In this document: in pieces, positions 1-11,024 of the stretch
Layout of the letters: every line of letters starts with the position of its first letter
Numbering within the stretch: the first letter of the stretch is position 1
Notes under the pieces: model-generated
The model's database searches: none
What the model was told of the DNA's origin: nothing
Seen by the model: the letters and a program-made list of their open reading frames with translations, nothing else
Translations under genes and position numbers: made by a program
Assembly (NCBI RefSeq): GCF_037325665.1
Contig: NC_090253.1
Coordinates: forward strand, 42,913,232 to 42,977,231
Source of the DNA: Littorina saxatilis
Taxonomy: Eukaryota; Mollusca; Gastropoda; Littorinimorpha; Littorinidae
Length of the DNA: 64,000 nt
Reading direction: 5' to 3'

Positions 1-840
1 ACACACAAATTAATGATCAAGTTACCCCCCCCCCCCAACCCTTCACTTGCACACCTGCAACGCAGACGATCATATTATTGATCAGTGTTGGGTTTTTTGT
101 TCTTGTTTGTGTTATTGCAGAATCGGTTTTCTCTTATTGCTACACGTGTCTCTTCATTACATTTCACCATCGCCCTACCACCCTGCCCCTCTCGGTATTC
201 CACCCCTCGGTTTTCAGTGGTAAATATTAGTAATCGAATATTGAAGCTACGTTGAGTCAAAGGTCACAGAAGATTTGCATCGTGCAGCACTGCACGAATT
301 GGGTCAAAGGACACAAACGATTTGCGTCGTGCCGCGAAGGAAAGATAATCGCGATCTTGTTTCTCATTGCCTCTCTGTTTTTCATTCGACTTGTCATTCT
401 GTTTGCTCGGCTTTGTCAGATGTCTTCATTTCTTGTTGCTATGTTCTTTGCTTTTTTATTATTATTTTTTTTATTTGCGCTTAGTTTATCGATACAACGT
501 CTTGTGCACGGGTCAAAATGTGTGTGTCAGGGGTCAATTGGTTTGACTTAAACTTGACGTTCGTGTTTCTCCAAACAGAGATACACGCACTCCATGACTT
601 TGTGAGAAGATAAAACATATCGATAGGTTTCATTTGTTTGCGATAAAGCATAAATGTATGACCTTTGATGAGGTAGTTTTGTTTTTTGTTTACATTTGCC
701 AGTTTGCCAGTTCGTATTTGGAACTTGGCGAAGCAGTGTCGTCTGTTTAGGTCTGGGGAAACGCCAATGAAAAGAGCAGAAGAATCCTCGAGCGTTTCTA
801 TTGGGTTTGCTTTTGATTATCCATGTAATAGGGCTTCCTG
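1..840. other. No recognisable gene
   Basis: AT-rich sequence with a short C tract near position 30 and T-rich stretches. Open frames of up to about 110 codons occur on both strands, but they overlap each other, have no splice context and show no family motif. I do not call a gene here. Confidence 0.6.
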
Positions 841-930
841 CAACTATGGTAACCGGGGATTTATTCCCCGGGGAACATGACATTTATTTCCCAGGTGCTT
901 GTGAATGAAAACTCGTGAAAATGATGACAA
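841..930 (+). repeat. Segment shared with 35040-35115
   Basis: About 60 bases around GGGGAACATGACATTTATTT through CTCGTGAAAATGATGACAA recur nearly unchanged at 35050-35115. Just upstream lies a short palindrome, GGGGATTTATTCCCC. The two copies have different flanks. It is an unclassified dispersed repeat or a shared 5' untranslated segment. Confidence 0.6.
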
Positions 931-947
931 TGGTATGTATCAAGTTA

Positions 948-949
<2 letters not shown>

Positions 950-998
<49 letters not shown>
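950..998. repeat. (CT)n microsatellite
   Basis: Uninterrupted CT dinucleotides in a gene-free stretch. Confidence 0.95.
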
Positions 999-1000
<2 letters not shown>

Positions 1001-1079
1001 TAGAATTCTGATTGATAGCGCCTTATACTTAACTTTTCTTATTTTATTTTCATCAGCAAGTGTTTACTGTGTACTATGA

Positions 1080-1348
1080 ATGTCTGCTACCCATAAAGTG
1101 CAACCATGTACACACCACCAGTCAAACCTGTCACAGGCAGTTTGCTTTAGCAGAGCTGTAAGACATAATTTATCTGTGTGTTACAGTTCAGTGACGGAGA
1201 AGGTGATTGACAGATCTCGATTGGGTGTGGCAGAAAGAGTCCAGCAGGTCAAAGAAGACAGCAGAAGTGCAAGGTACGAATCCAACAAACTTGATGAACA
1301 TTCATTGTATAGATATCCCTCCCCCCTCTCTCTCTCTGTCTCTCTCTG

Positions 1349-1387
<39 letters not shown>

Positions 1388-3915
1388 AGTAGTTTAACGA
1401 AGTGTGTCTGTGTTAAAATTCAGTGTCAGAGAAAGTGGGCGAGTGGTAAGACATAATTTATGTGTGTGTTACAGTTCAGTGACGGAGAAGGTGGGTGAAG
1501 GATCTCGATGTGGGAGATTGGGTGTTAAAAAAAGAGACGAGCAGGTGAAAGCAGACAGCAGAAGTGCTTCAGCTCTCAAACACCAACATTACAGACAGGA
1601 AAGAAAAGGAGATGCTGCAAGGTATGCATTTCATAAACTTGATGAACGCCAAAGAGTTGCATGTTACAGAAAAAATCTTTCCTTAGAAAAATCAACTAAG
1701 CAACGTGAACAAAGATATTCGTACAAATGGTCTTACTACGAGAAAAACAAAGAAAGGCTGAATCAGAAAGAACCATCTCCCAAATGTAGAGCATGCTACC
1801 AAGCACACTATCGGTCTAACCGTACACCAGAGCAGCAGAACATTGTAAAGGCATATAATCGAAACTACTATCTCATGAAAAGGAAACCGCGTGTGGTCAA
1901 AGAGGTTCATGTTGAATGCACACATCAATTGGCATCTGAGTCAACAAACAACCCTGATACACCCACAACAGGTAATATAGTGTACTTTCGTCATTTTGTA
2001 CAACACCTCTTTCTAGTTCTGTATACAGAAGCAAATCTGCCTTCAGGAAGGCATCAAGTAGAGCAAGTAAATCTCTGCCACGTGACAGACAGAAACGCGT
2101 TGATGTTGTGACGAAAATCGTTCAAAATGCCTCACCTATCTCGAAAGACCTATATAAAAAGAAACTGATAGTTAGCCCCGACACCAAAAGAAGACTTGAT
2201 TTTGAGGACACGACAACAGACAACATCCAACAGACGATGCACTCACTAAAGACAAAAAGAAATACCAAAGATCTAAATATGAAACGTACACTAGCGTTTG
2301 GTGTAACTGATAAAAAGAACCGCAGTGCTAAAGATGCGCAAAGGCTCGGCATGTCTCACCGATTCATGAAGAAAGTCGCCGCCCTGTCTTCGCCATCGAA
2401 GTTGCATGATCGTAAAAAAAGAAAAGATTCAACAAGTGACATGGTGAAGAACAGGGTGGCTACTTTCTTCCGTCGGTCCGACGTGTCGAGAACTTTGCCC
2501 GATGCTAGAGGCGTGGAGAAGATCAAGGGGGTTTTCATTAGCAGAAAGGTTATGGAGCTGTCTGTCTGTGTCAACTGCACACGAACTGTTTGTGGCTGAA
2601 AACCAAGACATCAAGATAAGCAGATCGCAGTTTGCAAAATTAAGACCTGAAGATGTCACGCCATCGACAAGCAACAGGCAAAGAGATTGTCTTTGTGAAT
2701 ACTGCGAAAACGTTAGATTAAAACTAGAAGCGCGCGCTGCGCATTTTTTCTGCCACACATGGTTTGCATGGCACAACTTTTAGAGATATTTATGACTTGT
2801 CTAGACAGACCTTATGTCTCAAAGGAGCAACCGGAGAATACCAGCGAAAGTGTTTGGAAAGATCATGTGTTGATTGCGGTACTCGTGGCATTGAGCGACA
2901 CTTGCAACCACTTCTGGACCTGGAGGACTCCTTGTCCTACCAGAAGTGGGAGAATGTATCGTATCATGACAAAGGGGTTCGCAAGACCAGGATGACAAAG
3001 ATAAAGAATGTCACAACAGCTTCTGACTTCGTCAGCGAGCTAGCAAAAGATGCTATGCCATTTTCCAAACATCTGTTTGATGCCAGCTGGCAAGGTCGTC
3101 AATATGACCACATATCTGCATCTGTTCCAGTAAAGCAAGCCGTTGTGTGCCAAGACTACGCTGAAAACTTTAAGTGTAGGTTTCAGGACGAAGCTCAAGG
3201 GGCACACTGGAGCAATCCTCAGGCGACGCTTCATGCTAGCTGCGCGTCATACAGATGCCCTCGGGATGGTTGTGAAGTGATCACAGCGGAGACGATGGTT
3301 TTCATTTCAGAAGACCAAAAGCATGACGCCAACGCTGTGCATCACTTCAACACCATCACGATGGGTCATCTGCAGACCCAGATACCACTAGAAAAAGTCA
3401 TTTTTTTCTCAGACGGTGCACCCAGTCAGTATAAGAACAAGACCTGCTTTTCTGACTTGTCTTGCACAGAAACAGATTTTGGAGTTTCGGGTGAACGTCA
3501 TTTTTTTGGGTCCAGGCACGGAAAAGGCCCTTGCGATAGAGAGTTTGGTACCTTGAAGAGAGCCATTGAAAGGCAAATCAACAACAGGAGGGCAGATATC
3601 GATTCAGCACTCGATCTTTTCAATTTTTGCAAGTTGTGCTACACGAGGCCTATTGCAGCAGATCACAAATCTGCGCACTACAGGAGAACGTTCTTCTTTG
3701 TTCCCATGGGGGATATTAGAAGAGATAGGCCTCGCTGCAAAGACATCAAAACCCTCAAAAGAACACGCCAACAGCATTGTGTCCAGATGATCGAACCATT
3801 TTTTGTGTCTTTCAAAGAAAGATCCTGTTTTTGCGATGCCTGTTTAAGAGACGATAGAGAGCAGTGTGCCAACATTGACGTCACTGGCTCATGGAAGGTC
3901 GCACGATTGAAATAA
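1080..3915 (+). pseudogene. Decayed DDE-like transposase gene, SDGAPSQYKN family
   Basis: Protein-like sequence runs through several frames of the plus strand. The first part (1404-1971) is basic and holds a CRACYQAHYRSNR segment. It is followed near 2017-2750 by AFRKASSRASKSLPR and by a cysteine pair in LCEYC. The longest open stretch is 383 codons (2764-3915) and carries, in order, CLERSCVDCGTRG, VCQDYAENF, CPRDGC, FFSDGAPSQYKNK, GSRHGKGPCDREFG and a late CFCDACL. The acidic residues in DYAEN, FSDG and CDREFG have the spacing expected of an RNase-H-fold transposase, which is my inference. I remember similar proteins in many invertebrate genomes but cannot name the superfamily. Frame changes near 2550-2590 and 2760 and one between 1971 and 2018 show it is broken. 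No terminal inverted repeats were found. Confidence 0.65.
1153..1650 (+). repeat. Duplicated 5' exon segment with microsatellite
   Basis: Sequence at 1153-1303 is repeated at 1442-1650 in the same direction. Both copies start with a splice-acceptor-like TGTGTGTTACAG and continue TTCAGTGACGGAGAAGGTG. Both also contain a K/R-rich coding segment with AAACTTGATGAAC. Between them lies a CT and CTGT microsatellite (about 1320-1389). It looks like a local duplication of a 5' exon of the transposase-like gene. Confidence 0.65.
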
Positions 3916-4297
3916 AAAGTGTGAAGACATCGTTTGTCTTGAAAGACAAAGTAGTTCCATAGGCAATATTCTGATATCCGTTATTTTGTTTCATTAGCTG
4001 CATATGAGTGCTCTGCCTTCCTGTTTTTGATTTGCTAGTCTAAATTTGTATTTGATAACTGCTTTTGCATAGCATTTGTCTATTCTAAGGTGAAGATTCT
4101 GATGTATTAAGTAATTTATCAAAAGTAGTCTTATGATTGCTCCAGAATGCACCTTGAGAAATATGGAATTGTGCTAATGAACTTTTGTAGTGCGAACTTG
4201 TGCTGACATTTTACTGTCGATACGATACTTCCTGCTTTCCGTCTACGTTTTAGGAAAGGTATGTATTTTAGGTCCATAATTGTTCAAGATCCTTGTT
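3916..4297. other. No recognisable feature
   Basis: AT-rich sequence downstream of the transposase-like stop codon. It may contain the 3' untranslated region of that gene, but I see no clear AATAAA signal. Confidence 0.4.
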
Positions 4298-4490
4298 GTG
4301 TCGCTTAGTTCGGACCAGATACCTTGTGGAGTGTGGTGAATCTGCGTGTGTCCCGACGTGATTCGTAAATCGCTTTGTTCGGGCCAGATTGGGTAATCTG
4401 CGTGTGTCCTGACATGACTGGTAAGTCGCTTTGTTCAGGCCAGATTTAGGTATTCTGCGTGGGTTCCGGCGCGACCGAGATTTTAAGAGA
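4298..4490. repeat. Short minisatellite, about three 62-bp units
   Basis: Three units containing TCGCTTTGTTCGGGCCAGAT and TCTGCGTGTGTCC follow one another with moderate divergence. They end next to a (GT)n tract. Confidence 0.8.
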
Positions 4491-4495
4491 TCAAG

Positions 4496-4496
<1 letters not shown>

Positions 4497-4553
<57 letters not shown>
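4497..4553. repeat. (GT)n microsatellite
   Basis: About 28 GT dinucleotides in a row. Confidence 0.97.
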
Positions 4554-4555
<2 letters not shown>

Positions 4556-4829
4556 TATGTATGGCTTGAATAGGATTTTGACTTTTTGTTGTTGAAGATT
4601 TCCAGTGGTCAATAATGTCATAATGTAACTGTTTTCAGCAATGTGGGTGGTCAGGAAAGAGAGAAATCATCGAAGAAATAATCCAGAACATCACCACTAC
4701 CATTTTCATCTTCACCATAACCATCATTACCACCACCATTGTCGTTAGGTTCATTTCCACCCTTGTGATATTCTTTCAAATGAAGTCATCGAAAGAAGTT
4801 TGAAGTATTTTCTTGAGGAGTGCATTGCA

Positions 4830-6110
4830 AATTCAAGTTATAGTCTCGGTAAGTGACATTGTGCTTTTTGCAAACTGCAATGTGCATAACTGTATCTCAT
4901 CCTTCGAATATATCCTTTGTGCATTGCTGGTGTGCTTTTTAATAGTCAGTGATTTTTTTTTTTACCGTGTCTGCTTAGCAAAATGCATTGAGCACATTTA
5001 ACTTCATATATATCTTTATTCCCGTTGTCATCTTTACAACCTGCAATTGACCCAATTATCTCGATATATTCATTTACGTAGCCGTCTTTGTAACCTGCAA
5101 TGAGTATTTGTCATGTTGTTTTCATTTACGTAACGAGCTTTGGAAACTGCACAGTGCATAATTATCATGACATCTTCATACAAGTAACTAGCTTTGTTAA
5201 TGCGATATGCATAATCACATCGATGTCTTCCTTTACATAACCAGCTTCGTTAACTGCGATATGCATGATTATCTCGTGGTATTTCTTAACAAAGGTCATA
5301 AACTGCGATCTACATTATTATCTTGATGCCTTGCTTTACATAACCAGCTTCGTAAACTGCGATCTACATAATTATCTTGATGTCTTGCTTTACATAACCA
5401 GCTTCGTAAACTGCGATCTACATAATTATCTTGATGTCTTGTTTTACATAACCAGCTTCATAAACTGCGATCTACATAATTATCTTGATGTCTTGCTTTA
5501 CATAACAAGTTTCCTAAACTGTGATCTCATTAATCATCTTGATGTTTTTCTTTACACAACCAGCTTCGTAAACTGCAATCTGCTTAACTATCTTGATGTC
5601 TTCCTTTATATAACCAGCTTGTTTTAACTGTGATGTGCATAATTACCTTAATGTCGTCTTCTTGTACATTACAAGCTTTGTAAACTGCGATGTGCATTAT
5701 CATCATGATGTCTTTTTGCGTACAACAAGCTTTGTAAACTGTTATGTGCATAATATTATCTTGATTCGTTCCTGTATATAACCAGCTTTGTAAATAGCGA
5801 TGTGCATGGTTATAAATGTATGCAGTCACGTTATCAGCTTTGTAAACTGCGTCGTGCATAATTATCTGGAAGTCTTCCTTTACAAAACTAGATTTGCGAT
5901 GTGCACAATTGTCTTGATGTTTTTAGTCATGTTACCAGATTTGTTAACAGTGGTTTGCGTAATTATCTCAATGTCTTCATTCATGCAACTGGCTTTGCAA
6001 ACTGTAATGTGCATAAACATTTTGATGTATACATTCAGGTAGAAACTGCGATGTGCATAAGTATATGCATGACTTCATGTACGTTATCATCTTTACAACC
6101 TGCGATGTTC
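4830..6110. repeat. Large minisatellite, unit about 55-60 bp
   Basis: About twenty tandem units share AACTGCGATNTNCATAATTA, then TCTTGATGTCTTNCTTTACA, then TAACCAGCTTCGTA. The units near 5330-5540 are almost identical, while those at either edge are diverged and vary in length. This is the pattern left by unequal exchange acting most recently in the centre. The frames through it simply repeat a NCDLHNYLDVLLYITSF-like peptide, so I do not treat it as a gene. Confidence 0.9.
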
Positions 6111-6327
6111 ATATTTCTCTTAACCCCCTTCTTTCGGTAGAAGGAAATATCGGTCACATTTGACCGAGGTTTTGTGTCAACCACTGTGCACACAATAGCA
6201 ATGAGATTGTTTTACTTTAAATTTTATTTGGTAAAGTGATGATCCATCTTTGAGCGTATTTTAATCAATTGCTATTACAGCTTACCTTATGTCCGTTAAC
6301 CGCCGTTGACCTCCGCGTAAGACAACA

Positions 6328-7055
6328 ACAAGAAGGGCAAAGCCCATACGACTCACATGCTTTACACATTTTTCCTACCAAAATACATGTGACCTTGACC
6401 CAAGGTCAAGGTCATCCAAGGTCATGCAACACAAAGCTGTTAATTCAAGACATAGGAAGTACAATGGTGCTTATTGGCTCTTTCTACCATGAGATATGGT
6501 CACTTTTAGTGGTTCACTACCTTATTTTGGTCACATTTCATAAGGGTCAAATTGACCTTGACCTTGATCATATGTGACCAAATGTGTCTCATGATGAAAG
6601 CATAACATGTGCCCCACATAATTTTTAAGTTTGAAACAGTTATCTTCCATAGTTCAGGGTCAAGGTCACTTCAAAATATGTATACAATCCAACTTTGAAG
6701 AGCTCCTGTGACCTTGACCTTGAAGCAAGGTAAACCAAACTGGTATCAAAAGATGGGGCTTACTTTGCCCTATATATCATATATAGGTGAGGTATTCAAT
6801 CTCAAAAACTTCAGAGAAAATGGGAAAAATGTGAAAAATAGCTGTTTTTTAGGCAACATTTATGGCCCCTGCGACCTTGACCTTGAAGCAAGGTCAAGAT
6901 GCTATGTATGTTTTTTGGGGCCTTGTCATCATACACCATCTTGCCAAATTTTACCTCTACACACACACACACACAGACACACAGACATACACCACGACCC
7001 TCGTTTCGATTCCCCCTCGATGTTAAAATATTTAGTCAAAACTTGACTAAATATA
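6328..7055 (-). mobile_element. Chimeric Helentron-like element, family B joined to family A
   Basis: The left about 620 bases match family B, including ACAAGAAGGGCAAAGCCC and the following CGACTCACATGC. At about 6951-6955, inside the B sequence TTGCCAAATTT, homology switches to the right end of family A: CTCTACACACAC, then CCCTCGATG and TTAGTCAAAACTTGACTAAA. The result has a B hairpin end and an A palindrome end. A template switch, or termination at another element's end, during rolling-circle replication would explain this; that is inference. Confidence 0.8.
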
Positions 7056-7867
7056 AAAATACGAAAAATAACGGAAATTGCAATTGTTTAAACAATTTTT
7101 GTCATATCAAATATCATCTTTGTCATATTACTTAGGAACAACTTGTGCATTAAAACCTTGCAACAAATCAAATTTAAGTCTCTATCTTGATGGTTAAAAA
7201 AAAAACGCCCAAAATTTGTTTCATAAAAATCAGTCATTCAAATCACCCTTTTTGTTTCCATGGCAACGGCTTCTTTAATCGTACTATCTGTTATATCATT
7301 ATTAAATCAATCAGGAAACATTATATGGTAGTTATATCGACAAAACAGACCAATTTAGAATATTACCTTGCATTTAAAAACTAGAAACTAACGTACGCTT
7401 AACTTTTGAATTGACAACCATTCTTTGTGACGTCATACCAATTGTTAAAGGGACAACAATTAGTTCTAAGTTGGATAATTAGTTGGACAAGTGATTGTTT
7501 GTCCAAAAAGCAGTGTCATTTTAAATTTTTGAACTAAAACGTGGACTTATTGTTCTTTGTGTTTTTATCGTTTGTCTTTTTTACACTAACAGTCTATTTT
7601 TTAGTAACAAGTTCAAGAGACAGTGTGTTTCATCCGTTACATTTGCAAAGTGAAAAACAAGGCTCACTGGGAAATGTGTTATTTTCTAAACATAACGACA
7701 TATAACATGTGATAATTCCAATTCAAATATGACAAATTATGATCGTTTTTAACATCGAAGCAGAGTAAAGTAATAAAATCAGTAAAACCCACCGTAGAAA
7801 GAGGGTTAATGTCTTCATTCAAAAACAAGATTTTTTTTAAAAGCTTTGCAAACCGCTAAGAAAAGAA
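7056..7867. other. No recognisable gene or repeat
   Basis: AT-rich sequence without a convincing coding frame. I recognise no repeat family in it. Confidence 0.5.
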
Positions 7868-8622
7868 ACAAGTCGCGTAAGGCGAAAATACAATATTTAG
7901 TCAAGTAGCTGTCGAACTCACAGAATGAAACTGAAAGCAATGCCATTTTTCAGCAAGACCGTATACTCGTAGCATCGTCAGTCCACCGCTCATGGCAAAG
8001 GCAGTGAAATTGACAAGAAGAGCGGGGTAGTAGTTGCGCTAAGAAGGATAGCACGCTTTTCTGTACCTCTCTTTGTTTTAACTTTCTGAGCGTGTTTTTA
8101 ATCCAAACATATCATATCTATATGTTTTTGGAATCAGGAACCGACAAGGAATAAGATGAAAGTGTTTTTAAATTGATTTGGACAATTTAATTTTGATAAT
8201 AATTTTTATATATTTAATTTTCAGAGCTTGTTTTTAATCCGAATATAACATATTTATATGTTTTTGGAATCAGCAAATGATGGAGAATAAGATAAACGTA
8301 AATTTGGATCGTTTTATAAATTTTTATTTTTTTTTACAATTTTCAGATTTTTAATGACCAAAGTCATTAATTAATTTTTAAGCCACCAAGCTGAAATGCA
8401 ATACCGAACCCCGGGCTTCGTCGAAGAGTACTTGACCAAAATTTCAACCAATTTGGTTGAAAAATGAGGGCGTGACAGTGCCGCCTCAACTTTCACGAAA
8501 AGCCGGATATGACGTCATCAAAGACATTTATCAAAAAAATGAAAAAAACGTTCGGGGATTTCATACCCAGGAACTCTCATGTCAAATTTCATAAAGATCG
8601 GTCCAGTAGTTTAGTCTGAATC

Positions 8623-8659
<37 letters not shown>

Positions 8660-8750
8660 ACAGACACACAGACACACGCACATACACCACGACCCTCGTT
8701 TCGATTCCCCCTCGATGTTAAAATATTTAGTCAAAACTTGACTAAATATA
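7868..8750 (-). mobile_element. Helentron-like non-autonomous element, family A copy 1
   Basis: The element starts ACAAGTCGCGTAAGGCGAAA and ends in the palindrome TTAGTCAAAACTTGACTAAA. The 13-base motif ATATTTAGTCAAG lies just inside the left end and recurs inverted at the right end. Read on the minus strand, the last bases form a small hairpin (TCGC-CTTA-CGCGA) followed by CTTGT. A (CA)n tract lies near the right end. There is no coding capacity. Inverted subterminal motifs, a 3' hairpin, an internal microsatellite and no visible target duplication match HINE/DINE-1-like Helentron derivatives. Confidence 0.75.
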
Positions 8751-8811
8751 AAAACAACAACAACAAAAGTAGAATGACTTTAAAGAAAAAAAAATGTAAA
8801 AAAAAATTGAG

Positions 8812-8885
8812 TCCGCCAGGCATCGAACTCGAGATCTTCGAGTTACGTGGCAAACGCCTTCACCACTCGGCCACGGAAGAGATTA
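8812..8885 (-). pseudogene. tRNA-like sequence
   Basis: On the minus strand, TGGCCGAGTGGT (A-box-like) is followed about 45 bases later by GAGTTCGATGCC (B-box-like). The outer bases could pair as an acceptor stem with one or two mismatches. The anticodon arm is poor and no CCA context is informative. It is probably a tRNA pseudogene or the head of a SINE. Confidence 0.4.
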
Positions 8886-9189
8886 CGATATGGGAGCACA
8901 ATTGAAGCTTCATATATATTACGTCATGAAACAAAAAAGAATTCTTGAAGCCGAGTTTTCGTATTCAGTAACGTCCCGAAAGAGAAAAGAAAAAAACGAA
9001 TGTGAAGTATTTGTAGTGTTTTTGGTTGGGCCGCCATCGATATTATGGATCAACACACTATGTTAAGTACGAGCTTTATTAATATGCAGGTAACAGAGAA
9101 ATCAGCCGGTACACTTTATCGTTACGACTACTACTACACCACCACCACCACACAGCATTGCTGTTGTGTGAGGGAAACGAAGCAACTCC

Positions 9190-9345
9190 ATTGGCCGTAC
9201 ACTATTGGGCATGACTTCTGCCAATGGAGTTATTTCGTTCTGGCACCGCATTGCCAATGGAGTTGCTTGTTTTTTTCATGAATGGGGAGATTTGGCTCGT
9301 CTGTCCGATCGTAAAGTTCTCCCTGGGTCTATAAATAGACCAGGA
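9190..9345. repeat. Inverted repeats beside family A copy 2
   Basis: CAACTCCATTGG and CCAATGGAGTT recur in both directions between 9184 and 9270. At 9313-9347 a hairpin pairs GTTCTCCCTGGGTCTA with TAGACCAGGAGAAC around a short AT loop. It sits immediately left of the next family A element. Confidence 0.6.
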
Positions 9346-9352
9346 GAACAAA

Positions 9353-10184
9353 ACAAGTCGCATAAGGCGAAAATACAATATTTAGTCAAGTAGCTGTCGA
9401 ACTCACAGAATGAAACGCAATGCCATTTTACTCGTAGCATCGTCAGGCCACCGCTCATGGCAAAGGCAGTGAAATTGACAAGAAGAGCGGGGTAGTAGTT
9501 GCGCTAAGAAGGATAGCACGCTTTTCTGTACCTCTCTTTGTTTTAACTTTCTGAGCGTGTTTTTAATCCAAACATATCATATCTATATGTTTTTGGAATC
9601 AGGAACCGACAAGGAATAAGATGAAAGTGTTTTTAAATTGATTTGGACAATTTAATTTTGATAATAATTTTTATATATTTAATTTTCAGAGCTTGTTTTT
9701 AATCCGAATATAACATATTTATATGTTTTTTGAATCAGCAAATGATGGAGAATAAGATAAACGTAAATTTGGATCGTTTTATAAATTTTTATTTTTTTTT
9801 ACAATTTTCAGATTTTTAATGACCAAAGTCATTAATTAATTTTTAAGCCACCAAGCTGAAATGCAATACCGAACCCCGGGCTTCGTCGAAGATTACTTGA
9901 CCAAAATTTCAACCAATTTGGTTGAAAAATGAGGGCGTGACAGTGCCGCCTCAACTTTCACGAAAAGCCGGATATGACGTCATCAAAGACATTTATCAAA
10001 AAAATGAAAAAAACGTTCGGGGATTTCATACCCAGGAACTCTCATGTCAAATTTCATAAAGATCGGTCCAGTAGTTTAGTCTGAATCGCTCTACACACAC
10101 ACACACACAGACACACATACACCATACCCTCGTTTCGATTCCCCCTCGATGTTAAAATATTTAGTCAAAACTTGACTAAATATA
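9353..10184 (-). mobile_element. Helentron-like family A copy 2, first of a tandem row
   Basis: It has the same ends as copy 1. Its right end (GACTAAATATA) is followed without a spare base by the left end of the next copy (ACAAGTCGCG). It lacks a small segment near the left end that copy 1 has. The (CA)n tract is shorter and runs into CATACACCATACCC. Confidence 0.8.
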
Positions 10185-11024
10185 ACAAGTCGCGTAAGGC
10201 GAAAATACAATATTTAGTCAAGTAGCTGTCGAACTCACAGAATGAAACTGAACGCAATGCAACGCAGCAAGACCGTATACTCGTGGTCCACCGCTCACGG
10301 CATAGGCAGTGAAATTGACAAGAAGAGCGGGGTAGTGGTTACGCTATGCTGCATAGCACGCTTTTCTGTACCTCTCTTCGTTTTAACTTTCTGAGCGTGT
10401 TTTTAATCCAAACATATCATATCTATATGTTTTTGGAATCAGGAACCGACAAGGAATAAGATGAAAGTGTTTTTAAAACGATTTCGAAAAAAAAATTTTG
10501 ATAATAATTTTTATATATTTAATTTTCAGAGCTTGTTTTTAATCCGAATATAACATATTTATATGTTTTTGGAATCAGCAAATGATGGAGAATAAGATAA
10601 ACGTAAATTTGGATCGTTTTATAAATTTTTATTTTTTTTTACAATTTTCAGATTTTTAATGACCAAAGTCATTAATTAATTTTTAAGCCACCACGCTGAA
10701 ATGCAATACCGAACCCCGGGCTTCGTCGAAGATTACTTGACCAAAATTTCAACCAATTTGGTTGAAAAATGAGGGCGTGACAGTGCCGCCTCAACTTTCA
10801 CGAAAAGCCGGATATGACGTCATCAAAGACATTTATCAAAAAAATGAAAAAAACGTTCGGGGATATCATACCCAGGAACTCTCATGTCAAATTTCATAAA
10901 GATCGGTCCAGTAGTTTAGTCTGAATCGCTCTACACACACACACACACAGACACACATACACCATACCCTCGTTTCGATTCCCCCTCGATGTTAAAATAT
11001 TTAGTCAAAACTTGACTAAATATA
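10185..11024 (-). mobile_element. Helentron-like family A copy 3, middle of the tandem row
   Basis: A complete element from ACAAGTCGCG to GACTAAATATA, abutting copies 2 and 4 in the same direction. The CATACACCATACCC variant next to the microsatellite is shared with copy 2, so these two are closest relatives. Confidence 0.8.

Noticed and set aside
5265-5627. 120-codon open frame with repeated NCDLHNYLDVLLY
   Set aside because: It is a translation of the minisatellite, with no splice or start evidence.
4830-6110. CRISPR-like array
   Set aside because: Units are directly adjacent minisatellite repeats that decay at both edges. There are no unique spacers of constant length, and the DNA is eukaryotic.
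8812-8885. Functional tRNA gene
   Set aside because: The anticodon arm does not fold well and the acceptor stem has mismatches, so I list it only as tRNA-like.
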